64,000 nt of DNA, taken from Gemmataceae bacterium (GTDB taxonomy: Bacteria; Planctomycetota; Planctomycetia; Gemmatales; Gemmataceae). The translations under genes were made by a program, and so were the position numbers. Under the pieces are notes generated by a model. It ran no database searches and had not been told where the DNA came from. It saw nothing but the letters and a program-made list of their open reading frames with translations. Location: positions 1 to 64,000 of the forward strand of contig JAHBXO010000030.1 in assembly GCA_019636445.1 (NCBI GenBank), given 5' to 3'. Below, in pieces: positions 35,226 through 43,297 of the stretch. The stretch's first letter is position 1. Every line of letters starts with the position of its first letter.

Positions 35226-36056
35226 TCACGGTTTGTCGAAAAAGCTCAACTCGAACTGACCGGGAACCTGATATTCGATCTTGTTCCAGGTTGTGAACGT
35301 GAGCGGGCCGACGCCGTACTCGACACGGCCGGGGAGCAGCACACCGGCGACGGGCGTCAGTTCCGAAAGCCGCAGCACGCGCGCCACGGTCTGCCCATTC
35401 TCCATCATTTCATAGGTCAGGCGCTGCAGGCGGTTCGTCTTCGCGTCGGCATGCAGGAGCATCGGCGGATTGTCGCCAATCCAGATCCGCAGAATCTTTT
35501 CTCCGCCGTCGGTGCCGTCGCGGACGATTGTGGCGACGAGTTTGTCCGAGGTCAGTGGGGTTAGAAGCGTCATCCGGTCGCCGTTCACTTCCGGCAGGAT
35601 CGCTTCGAGGGCCGCGATGTCGAGCGGCATCGGCTTCGCCGCCAGTTTGCTCTGGAAACGCCAGCCTTGCGCGCCATTCAACGAAAAGGTCTCCGGCACG
35701 TTCCCCGTCGCCGCGATCGCGAAGGTCGTGCGGTACTGGTCGCCCCAGATGGCGATTTCCATCGTGGCGTCGGACCGTCCGCCGTCCGGCAGCTTCCAGT
35801 CGCCTTTCCGCAGGATGCGCACCTTGCGGAGTTTTTCGAGGCGCGTCGGTTCGTTTTCGGTGTGCGCCAGAAGGATGGCGTTCACGGCCAGCGCCGCGGC
35901 GGGGTCCGACTTCTCCGGCTTCGTCGCGACGATCGGAGGCAGCGCCTCCGCGACCGGCCCTTCATCGATCGGCTTCGCGGAGCGTGGGGCCGACGAGGCA
36001 CCTTCGCAACCAACGAGGACGAGCAGGGCAATCGGCAGGAATCGGAGGCGGGGCAT
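35226..36056 (-). CDS. lipoprotein of unknown function
   Basis: 276 residues from ATG 36056 (MPRLRFLPIALLVLVGC), a lipoprotein signal with LVGC cleavage at Cys17. The mature part includes 'LEKLRKVRILRKGDWKLPDGG', 'QYRTTFAIAATGNVPETFSLNGAQGWR' and 'VLLPGRVEYGVGPLTFTTWNKIEYQVP', beta-rich and LolA/DUF4292-like in feel, but I cannot assign a family. It starts 4 bp after the ribH stop, so they share an operon. Confidence 0.65.
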   Translation of the reverse strand: MPRLRFLPIALLVLVGCEGASSAPRSAKPIDEGPVAEALPPIVATKPEKSDPAAALAVNAILLAHTENEPTRLEKLRKVRILRKGDWKLPDGGRSDATMEIAIWGDQYRTTFAIAATGNVPETFSLNGAQGWRFQSKLAAKPMPLDIAALEAILPEVNGDRMTLLTPLTSDKLVATIVRDGTDGGEKILRIWIGDNPPMLLHADAKTNRLQRLTYEMMENGQTVARVLRLSELTPVAGVLLPGRVEYGVGPLTFTTWNKIEYQVPGQFELSFFDKP

Positions 36057-36060
36057 GTCC

Positions 36061-36525
36061 TTACCCTGGGAGCTTGGCAAACAGATTGACCATCTCGACG
36101 GCCGTCACGGCGGCTTCGAATCCTTTGTTCCCGGCCTTCGCTCCGGCGCGGTCGATGGCCTGTTCCAGCGTCTCGGTCGTGAGCACGCCGAAAATCACCG
36201 GTACACCACATTGCACCGAGGCCGCCGCGATCCCGTTCGTGGCCGCGCCCGCGACATGATCGTAGTGGCCCGTCTCGCCGCGGATCACGCACCCCAGACA
36301 GATGACGGCCGCATACTTGCCGGATTTCCCGAGCTTCTGGGCGACCGGCGGAATCTCGAACGAGCCGGGGACGCGCACAATGTCAATGCGGTCGTCGGTC
36401 ACGCCGTGCCGGCGCAGGGCGTCGACGGCACCGGCAAGGAGCTGGTCGACGACGAACGCGTTAAACCGGGCCGCGACGATCGCGAACCGGCCGGCGGGCG
36501 GCGAGAAGTTACCTTCGTAGAGCAT
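36061..36525 (-). CDS. ribH: 6,7-dimethyl-8-ribityllumazine synthase
   Basis: 154 residues, typical length. 'IVAARFNAFVVDQLL' (substrate-binding Phe), 'VPGSFEIPPVAQKL', 'GCVIRGETGHYDHVA' with catalytic His90, and 'PVIFGVLTTETLEQAIDRAG' with the phosphate-binding region identify lumazine synthase, penultimate step of riboflavin synthesis. Other rib genes are not here. It lies between a DUF4058 gene and the lipoprotein gene, all minus strand. Confidence 0.96.
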   Translation of the reverse strand: MLYEGNFSPPAGRFAIVAARFNAFVVDQLLAGAVDALRRHGVTDDRIDIVRVPGSFEIPPVAQKLGKSGKYAAVICLGCVIRGETGHYDHVAGAATNGIAAASVQCGVPVIFGVLTTETLEQAIDRAGAKAGNKGFEAAVTAVEMVNLFAKLPG

Positions 36526-36543
36526 GGGCGTAATCGTACTGAG

Positions 36544-37293
36544 TTAAAGGAGGGGCCGACCTTCGACGAACGCCCGATAGGCGGCCGGGCATTTGTTCCA
36601 TGTCGACATGTAGGATTCTTCCAATGGTGCCAAGACGTAGGTTTCGGCATCCAGGAAGATCGGCATCGGTGGCAATGGATCGCCGACGGCGACGAGTTCG
36701 ACATAAGCATCATTGATCGGATCGGCCACATAGGACGCCACGGTCAGTGGTTTATCCGCGGGCAACTCGAACGGCTCTTCACGAATTTCATCCCAAATCA
36801 CCTTGTGGATGCCCTGGGGATCGCGAGCGGTCGGCGGATGAATATCAATGATCGATACGTGAACTCCGCGATTCAAGAATTCCACGGTCTTGTCTCGAAA
36901 CTTCCGAATCGATTTCTGTCCGTCCTTGTTGCCCGGCGATACAAGTTCGACGATCGCGATCAAATCGCCGAATTTGGTCCTCACCGCGACGCGGTTGGCC
37001 CGAGCGGCCAGAATCGATGCTTCCGATTGCTGTGATTTCGAGTGTAAGCTCACGTATCGCGTTTTCGGAGGCGCGATCAATGTCCCCTTTCTCCGACCTC
37101 CACTCGTCGAGTGCGGCGAATTCGTCACCGCGAAAATATCAGGAACAAATCCCAAGGCCGGCGAATCGATCAATGCCATGAGGTCGGAAGGCAACACGCC
37201 ATCGTTGAGAAAATCGCAAAGACTGGCCATCCACTTCTGATGAAAGTGGTGAAACGCCCCATCCGGTGGTTTGCCCCAATCATGAATCGGCAT
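36544..37293 (-). CDS. DUF4058 family protein (copy 2)
   Basis: 249 residues with the same MPIHDWGK start and FHHFHQ motif (14-19) as copy 1, and 'IAIVELVSPGNKDG' in the core, ending in 'PLEESYMSTWNKCPAAYRAF'. Base composition is visibly AT-richer than rho and ribH on either side, consistent with later insertion. It begins 11 bp after the rho stop and may be read from rho mRNA. Activity unknown. Confidence 0.85.
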   Translation of the reverse strand: MPIHDWGKPPDGAFHHFHQKWMASLCDFLNDGVLPSDLMALIDSPALGFVPDIFAVTNSPHSTSGGRRKGTLIAPPKTRYVSLHSKSQQSEASILAARANRVAVRTKFGDLIAIVELVSPGNKDGQKSIRKFRDKTVEFLNRGVHVSIIDIHPPTARDPQGIHKVIWDEIREEPFELPADKPLTVASYVADPINDAYVELVAVGDPLPPMPIFLDAETYVLAPLEESYMSTWNKCPAAYRAFVEGRPLL

Positions 37294-37304
37294 CGCCCGT
37301 CACC

Positions 37305-38762
37305 TCACGTCAGGTTCACGCTGCGGAGGAACTCCTCGTTCGTCTTATATTTGCCGACTTGTTTCAGCAGCAGTTCCATCGCCTCGACGGGGTGCATGTC
37401 GGAAAGGACCTTGTGCAGGATGTGGACCAACCGCAGTTCCTCGGCGGTGCGGAGCAGTTCCTCCTTGCGTGTGCCGGAGGCGTTGACGTCGACGCAAGGG
37501 TAGACGCGGCGATCCATGAGGCGGCGGTCCAGATGGACCTCCATGTTGCCGGTGCCCTTGAACTCCTCGAAGATCACGTCGTCCATCTTGGAGCCGGTGT
37601 CGATGAGGGCGGTGGCGAGGATGGTGAGGGAGCCGCCTTCTTCGATGTTGCGCGCGGCGCCGAAGAATCGCTTGGGTTTCTGGAGCGCGGAAGCGTCGAG
37701 CCCGCCGGAGAGGATCTTGCCGGAGCCGGTCTCGACGTTGTTGTAGGCGCGGCCGAGGCGCGTGATGCTGTCGAGGAAGATGACGACATCCATGCCGTAT
37801 TCGACCAGCCGTCGCGCCTTCTCGATGACCATCTCGGAGACGACCGTATGCCGTTCGGGCGGTTCGTCGAAGGTGGAAGCGATCACCTCGACCTTCGGCC
37901 CCTTGACGGCGCGGCTCATTTCGGTCACTTCCTCCGGCCGTTCGTCGATGAGGAGGACGATGACATAGCACTCGGGGTGGTTGGCGATGACGGAGTTCGC
38001 CATCTGCTGGAGGAGGACGGTCTTGCCGGTGCGGGGCGGGGCAACAATCAGGCCGCGCTGCCCCTTGCCGATGGGCGTAATCAGGTCGATGATCCGCATG
38101 GACATCTGGTCGGGCGCGGTCTCCAGCCTGAGTCGCTGGTTCGGGTGGAGCGGTGTCAGGTCGCCGAACACCGCCTTCTGCGTGAGCAGTTCGGGGTCCT
38201 GGAAGTTGATCGCCTCGACGCGGAGGAGAGCGAAATAACGCTCGGCCTCCTTGGGCGGGCGGATCTGGCCGGAGACGACGGAGCCGGAGCGCAGGCCGAA
38301 GCGGCGGATCTGGCTCGGGCTGATGTAGATGTCGTCGGGGCAGGGGAGGTAGTTGTAGTCGGGGCTGCGCAGGAAGCCGAAGCCGTCGGGCAGGACTTCG
38401 AGCGTCCCTTCGCCGAACATGAGCCCGTTCTGTTTGACGCGCTCCTTGAGGATGCGGAAGATGAGGTCCTGCTTCTTGAGGCCGATCCATTCGTCGCGGT
38501 CGATGCCGTCGTCCTTGGCGGCCTTCTGGAGCTGCGCGAGCGTCATCTGCTGCAATTGCGTGATGAATGTGTTGCCGCGCTTGATCTCCTCGTAACGGCT
38601 GTTGGTCTCGGCGTCGAAGCCGCGTTCGTTCGGCGGGAGCGCGACGACGGGAGGCGCGGGCGCGGGTTCATCGAGAATGCCGACGCCGAAAGCGTCGGCA
38701 TCCGCGGAGTCGGCTTTCGCACGGATCCGGGGCCGGTTCGGTTCCATCTTCGTGTCGGCCAT
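37305..38762 (-). CDS. rho: transcription termination factor Rho
   Basis: 485 residues. N-terminal acidic/Pro extension (1-50), the Rho N-domain ('TQLQQMTLAQLQKAAKDDGIDRDEW'), the RNA-binding cold-shock-like fold ('GTLEVLPDGFGFLRSPDYNYLPCPDDIYISPSQIRRFGL'), and the RecA-like motor with P-loop 'APPRTGKT', Walker B 'DVVIFLDSITRLGRAYN' and the R-loop 'DRRLMDRRVYPCVDVNASGTR'. It unwinds and releases transcripts. Located directly downstream of coaE. Confidence 0.97.
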   Translation of the reverse strand: MADTKMEPNRPRIRAKADSADADAFGVGILDEPAPAPPVVALPPNERGFDAETNSRYEEIKRGNTFITQLQQMTLAQLQKAAKDDGIDRDEWIGLKKQDLIFRILKERVKQNGLMFGEGTLEVLPDGFGFLRSPDYNYLPCPDDIYISPSQIRRFGLRSGSVVSGQIRPPKEAERYFALLRVEAINFQDPELLTQKAVFGDLTPLHPNQRLRLETAPDQMSMRIIDLITPIGKGQRGLIVAPPRTGKTVLLQQMANSVIANHPECYVIVLLIDERPEEVTEMSRAVKGPKVEVIASTFDEPPERHTVVSEMVIEKARRLVEYGMDVVIFLDSITRLGRAYNNVETGSGKILSGGLDASALQKPKRFFGAARNIEEGGSLTILATALIDTGSKMDDVIFEEFKGTGNMEVHLDRRLMDRRVYPCVDVNASGTRKEELLRTAEELRLVHILHKVLSDMHPVEAMELLLKQVGKYKTNEEFLRSVNLT

Positions 38763-38807
38763 TGCAGCCCCTCTTCATTCGCGCGGACGTCGGAGATGTT
38801 CGGGCAT

Positions 38808-39416
38808 TCAAACCGTCAGATTCCACCGCCTCAGCACAACCGTCAGATCCCGATCCAGTTCGTCGATCGTTCCATCGTTCATGATAACCGCGTCGGCGTA
38901 TCGACGCTTCTCTTCGGCCGGCATTTGCGCCGCCTCACGGGCGTCGAGGTCGGCCGCCGTCCAGCCGCTGCGCTCCGCCACACGTTTCAACCGCAGCTCC
39001 CGTGGGGCGTCCACATAGAGTAGCCGATCGCAGACGCCCACCCAGCCGGCTTCCAGCATCACCGCCGCATCCAATACGACGAACTTAAAATGTACGTCGT
39101 TCATCGACTCTTGGATTGCATCTTCGCATCGGAGACGGATATAAGGGAAGGCCAGATGTTCGAGTTTCCGACGTTCTTCCGGCGATGCGAAGACGATGGC
39201 GGCGACCTTCCTTCGATCCACTCGACCATCCGGCCTCAGGACATTCCCCCATTCGGCGACGATCCTTTCGCGGATTTCCGGCTGATCGAGCGCATCGTGC
39301 CCGAGGGTGTCGGCATCCACGACGGCTCCGCCCCGCGCCGCCAGCCGCTTCGCGACCGTGCTCTTGCCGGCCCCGATGGCGCCGACGAGGCCGAGGATCG
39401 GTTTGCGTGGGATCAT
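38808..39416 (-). CDS. coaE: dephospho-CoA kinase
   Basis: 202 residues. P-loop GAIGAGKST (12-20), 'VVDADTLGHDALDQPEIRERI', 'LEHLAFPYIRLRCEDAIQ' and 'VLDAAVMLEAGWVGVCDRLLYVDAPRELRLKRV' match CoaE, which phosphorylates dephospho-CoA in the last step of CoA synthesis. Its ATG overlaps the stop of the Uma2 gene by 4 bp (ATGA). rho follows 45 bp later. Confidence 0.95.
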   Translation of the reverse strand: MIPRKPILGLVGAIGAGKSTVAKRLAARGGAVVDADTLGHDALDQPEIRERIVAEWGNVLRPDGRVDRRKVAAIVFASPEERRKLEHLAFPYIRLRCEDAIQESMNDVHFKFVVLDAAVMLEAGWVGVCDRLLYVDAPRELRLKRVAERSGWTAADLDAREAAQMPAEEKRRYADAVIMNDGTIDELDRDLTVVLRRWNLTV

Positions 39417-40105
39417 GAACCGTTCCCGGTCGGCGGGACGTACTTTTGGAGTAAGGCCTTGAGGTTTGCGACCTCGGCTTGGAGATGATCGGCGCGCTGT
39501 TTCTCGTGTTCGGCGCGCCGCGTCTCCTCTTCGGCCTGTTCCGATCCGGTGAGAATCCGATTTCCCGTCTTGACGTCGATCATTCGGAGGATCGTCCCTT
39601 CCGGGACGAGTCGGAACCCGAGTTCCGTCGGCAGCGAACCATCATCGGAGAAGACGCGACGGTATGTCCGACCTCGGAGTCGATGTCCCTGGAGAGTCGG
39701 GACCAAGTACAGACCCTCCGGATCGAAAATAAAGTATTCCTTGACCCCCAGCTTTTCATAGCGATTGAACTTCTTTCCCAAATCCTTTCGCCACGTCCCT
39801 TGGGAGGCGAATTCGACGACCATCGCGGGTACGACGCCTTCCTTCCAGGAAAGGTAGGTCCTGCGAGGCGGTTCCTTCGAGACGCCGGGAATCACCATGA
39901 TATCCGGGGCGATTCTTCGACGGTTGTTGCCTTCCTTCCAATACCAGAACAAATCCACCGTCACCAACACGTCGTCCCGTGCGGAATAAAACCGAAGCAT
40001 CTGCTCGTAGAGCGAGATGATCGAGCGGATGTGAAGTTGCGTCTCGGCCATGGGTTTCCCATCGCTGCCCGGGTAGTCGATCTCGACCGACGTTTCCGTC
40101 GTCAT
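39413..40105 (-). CDS. Uma2-family (DUF820) PD-(D/E)xK-like protein
   Basis: 230 residues from ATG 40105. The core reads 'VTVDLFWYWKEGNNRRRIAPDIMVIPGVS' (the R-I-A-P-D motif), then 'VPAMVVEFASQGTWRKDLGKKFNRYEKLGVKEYFIFDP' with the E..K residues of the nuclease-like fold. A C-terminal helix is charged ('SEQAEEETRRAEHEKQRADHLQAE'). These proteins are very numerous in cyanobacteria and planctomycetes, and biochemical function is not established. The start shares one base with the polA stop (TGATG) and the stop overlaps coaE, so it is wedged tightly between two essential genes. Confidence 0.88.
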   Translation of the reverse strand: MTTETSVEIDYPGSDGKPMAETQLHIRSIISLYEQMLRFYSARDDVLVTVDLFWYWKEGNNRRRIAPDIMVIPGVSKEPPRRTYLSWKEGVVPAMVVEFASQGTWRKDLGKKFNRYEKLGVKEYFIFDPEGLYLVPTLQGHRLRGRTYRRVFSDDGSLPTELGFRLVPEGTILRMIDVKTGNRILTGSEQAEEETRRAEHEKQRADHLQAEVANLKALLQKYVPPTGNGS

Positions 40106-43056
40106 CACGCGTCCTCCCCGTCGAGCCAGTTCGGGCCGGCCGACACGTCTACCTTTAATGGTACGCGCAACTCCAGCGCGCCGACCATCTCCTCCCGCAC
40201 CGCTGCCGCCACGCCTTTCACGTCTCCCGGAGGAACCTCGAACACCAGTTCGTCGTGCACGCTCAGCAGCAGCTTCGCCGTCCACTTTTCGGCTTTCATC
40301 CGCCGGTGCAGCGCCAGCATCGCCCGCTTCATCAGGTCCGCGGCCGAGCCTTGAATCTCCATGTTGATCGCTTCGCGCTCGGCCTGATTGCGCTGGTGGA
40401 AGGTCGAGTTCGGCCGGATCGCCGATGGCTCGAACGTCCGCCGCCGGCCGAGGATTGTCGCCACGTAGCCCTTCGTTCGCGCCGAAGCGAGCAGCCCGTC
40501 CTGATACGCCAGCACCTTCGGATAGCGGGCGAAGTAGGCGTCGATGAACCGGTCCGCCTCCGCCTTGGGGATGCCCAGTCGCGTCGCCAGCCCGCTCGCG
40601 CTCATACCGTAGATGACGCCGAAGTTGATCGTCTTCCCCACCCGGCGCTGGGCGTCCGTCACGTCCTTCTCGGCCACCTTGAAGATGTCCGCCGCGACGA
40701 TCGCGTGCACGTCCCGGTCATCGCGGAAGGCGCGCTGGAGGTTCTCGTCTTCGCTGAAGTGCGCCAGCATCCGCAGTTCGATCTGCGAATAATCCGCCGT
40801 CAGCAGCACCCACCCCGGCGGCGGGACGAACGCCTTGCGAATCTGCCGGCCCTGATCGGTTCGCATCGGAATGTTCTGCAGATTCGGGTCGGACGAACTC
40901 AATCGACCCGTTGTCGCGACCGTCTGGTTGAACGACGTATGCACGCGCCCCGTCTTCGGGTTCACCAGCGCCGGCAGGGCGTCCACGTACGTCCCCTTCA
41001 GCTTCGCGATCTGCCGATGTTCCGTGATCTTCGTCGGCAGTTCGTGCCCCAGCGCCGCCAGGCGCTCCAGAGATTCCTGATCGGTGCTCGGCTCGTTCGT
41101 CGTGCCGGTGCGCTTCTGCACCGGTAGTTTCATCTGGTCGAAGAGGATCTCGCGCAGTTGCTTCGGCGACGCGATGTTGAACGGCTTGCCGGCCAGCGCG
41201 TGAATCTGATCCTCGATAACTTTGAGTTGCCCCTCCATCTCGACGCTGATCGTCTTCAGCAGGTCCACGTCGATCCGCACGCCGTGGTATTCCATCTCGG
41301 CCAGTACGTCGATGAGCGGGATTTCCAGTTCGTCGTAGAGGCCTTTCAGGTTCCTCTCGACGAGTTCCTTCTCCAGGAGATCCGCCAACCGCCAGGCCGC
41401 GTCGGCGTCCTCGGCAGCGTAGTCGCAGACCTTCCGCGTCGGCACGTCCGCCATCGAGATCTGCTTCTTCCCCTTCCCGATCAGTTCCGTGATCGAGATG
41501 TTCTCATGGCCGAAATGTTTCCGCGTCAGGTCGTCCAGGTTGTGCGAGCGCTCCCCGGCATGCAGCAGGTAGTCGGCGATCATCGGATCGCCGGCGACGC
41601 CCTTCAGATCGATGCCATTGGCGCGGAACACGAGCAGATCGTACTTGATGTTCTGGTTCACCTTCGCGATCGCCGCGTCTTCGAGGATCGGCTTTAAGGC
41701 AGCGAGCGTCGCGGTGGGGTCGAGCGTCGGCTCGCCGGCGGGGCCGCGCAGGGCGAGATAGTACGCCTCCTCGGCCTGCCATGACACCGCGATACCGACG
41801 ATCTCCGCGAGGTGCGGATCGAGGCTCGTCGTTTCGAGGTCGATGGCAAAGCGAGTCTTCGACTTCAGAGTCTTCAGGAAAGATTCGAAATCCGGCTTCG
41901 TGGCGATGAGCGCGTAGCTGGACTTCCAATCGTCGGCCGGCTTCGCAGGTGCGGGCGGGGCTTCGTCGCCGAATTCGATTTGGTCGAAAAGTGACGGGAC
42001 TGCGGACTTCGATGATTTCGCCGACTTGGTTTTGACCGGTGGTTCGGACTCCCCGGCGACGGTCGTCGCCGGGCTTCCGGTCAGTTCTTGCAAGAGCGCG
42101 GCGTTCTTCGCGGCGCCGCTCGCGGTCAGCGTCGCGCGCACCTTGTTCGCGAAGCCCCGGAAGCCGAACTCCTGGAACAGCTCCAACAGCTTCGGTCCGT
42201 CCCAGTCGCGGCGGCGCCAGCCCGGCCAGTTGAAGTCCATCGGCACGTCCTTGCGGAGCGTCACGAGTGTCTTGCTCTTCGCGAGGTCACCGTTGGCGAT
42301 GGCGGCCTTGAACGCTGCGCGCACCTTCGGCCCGCCCAGCTTGTCGACGTTTGCGACGAGGTTTTCGAGCGAACCGTATTCCTGGAGCCACTTCGTGGCG
42401 GTCTTGGGTCCGACGCCGGCGACGCCGGGCACGTTGTCGGCCGTATCGCCGACGAGCGCCTGATAGTCGATCACTTGTTCCGGCCGGATCCCCCAATCCT
42501 TGAGTAGGAAGCCCGCGTCGAGGATCTCGTCCTTGCGGAGGTTCTGGATCTTCACCTTGTCGGTCAGCAGTTGCCGGCAGTCCTTGTCGGCCGTGCAGAG
42601 GTAGACCTCGCAGCCGCGCTTCTCCGCCTCGACGGCGACCGTCGCCATCACGTCGTCGGCCTCGTAGCCCGGCTGTACGAGGATCGGAATGCGAAACGCC
42701 TCCAGCACCTGATGGATGAGCGGTTCCTGGGCGAGGAGTTCTTCGGGCGGCGGCGGGCGGTGGGCCTTGTAGTTCGGGTCGAGATCGGAGCGGAAGGTGG
42801 GGTCCTTGTGGTCGAACACGGCGAGGAGGTATTGCGCGCCGTGGTCGTAGAGGTTCATGATGGATCGCACGACGCCGAAGACGGCGTTGGTGGGCCGGCC
42901 GTCGGGGGCGTTCATCTGCGGGATTCCGTGGAACATCTGGAAGATGAGTCCGTGGGTATCCAGCAGGTAGACGCGATCGGGGGCGGTGGGAGTCAAAGGG
43001 GGTCCGCCGGCGGTTTTGGGGGTGGGGCGAGGTGGCGAAATCCGACATCGGACCAA
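40105..43056 (-). CDS. polA: DNA polymerase I with proofreading domain
   Basis: Up to 983 residues. 5'-3' exonuclease domain ('VYLLDTHGLIFQMFHGIPQMNAPDGRPTNAV', 'DADDVMATVAVEAE'-type acidic cluster). The 3'-5' exonuclease has Exo motifs intact: 'FAIDLETTSLDP', 'NIKYDLLVF' and 'YAAEDADAAW', so proofreading should be active. The polymerase has 'TADYSQIELRMLAHFS', 'RRVGKTINFGVIYGMSASGLA' and 'HDELVFEVP'. It fills gaps in repair and Okazaki processing. The given start is a TTG at 43056. The first residues are Pro/Arg-rich and have no ribosome site; a TTG at 42996 just before the conserved core is a plausible alternative. Confidence 0.96.
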   Translation of the reverse strand: MVRCRISPPRPTPKTAGGPPLTPTAPDRVYLLDTHGLIFQMFHGIPQMNAPDGRPTNAVFGVVRSIMNLYDHGAQYLLAVFDHKDPTFRSDLDPNYKAHRPPPPEELLAQEPLIHQVLEAFRIPILVQPGYEADDVMATVAVEAEKRGCEVYLCTADKDCRQLLTDKVKIQNLRKDEILDAGFLLKDWGIRPEQVIDYQALVGDTADNVPGVAGVGPKTATKWLQEYGSLENLVANVDKLGGPKVRAAFKAAIANGDLAKSKTLVTLRKDVPMDFNWPGWRRRDWDGPKLLELFQEFGFRGFANKVRATLTASGAAKNAALLQELTGSPATTVAGESEPPVKTKSAKSSKSAVPSLFDQIEFGDEAPPAPAKPADDWKSSYALIATKPDFESFLKTLKSKTRFAIDLETTSLDPHLAEIVGIAVSWQAEEAYYLALRGPAGEPTLDPTATLAALKPILEDAAIAKVNQNIKYDLLVFRANGIDLKGVAGDPMIADYLLHAGERSHNLDDLTRKHFGHENISITELIGKGKKQISMADVPTRKVCDYAAEDADAAWRLADLLEKELVERNLKGLYDELEIPLIDVLAEMEYHGVRIDVDLLKTISVEMEGQLKVIEDQIHALAGKPFNIASPKQLREILFDQMKLPVQKRTGTTNEPSTDQESLERLAALGHELPTKITEHRQIAKLKGTYVDALPALVNPKTGRVHTSFNQTVATTGRLSSSDPNLQNIPMRTDQGRQIRKAFVPPPGWVLLTADYSQIELRMLAHFSEDENLQRAFRDDRDVHAIVAADIFKVAEKDVTDAQRRVGKTINFGVIYGMSASGLATRLGIPKAEADRFIDAYFARYPKVLAYQDGLLASARTKGYVATILGRRRTFEPSAIRPNSTFHQRNQAEREAINMEIQGSAADLMKRAMLALHRRMKAEKWTAKLLLSVHDELVFEVPPGDVKGVAAAVREEMVGALELRVPLKVDVSAGPNWLDGEDA

Positions 43057-43297
43057 CGATTCGAGCGGTCGGGTGTTAGCAGTTTACGGCGGCCGCGGAA
43101 GGGCCGCAAGGCGCGTGGAGCGGTCGGACAAACGGCAGCACGCGCGCCGCCGGTACAACCCGCCCGGCAACCCGCGAAGGCTACGGGTTTCGGGTTGACG
43201 GCCCCACGGAGGGGTTTAGACTCAAGGTTGAGAAAATCCGTCCATCTCGCGGCCGGGCGGCCCCGCACCGCCGGCCCGGTCCCCCGTCGAGGTTCCC

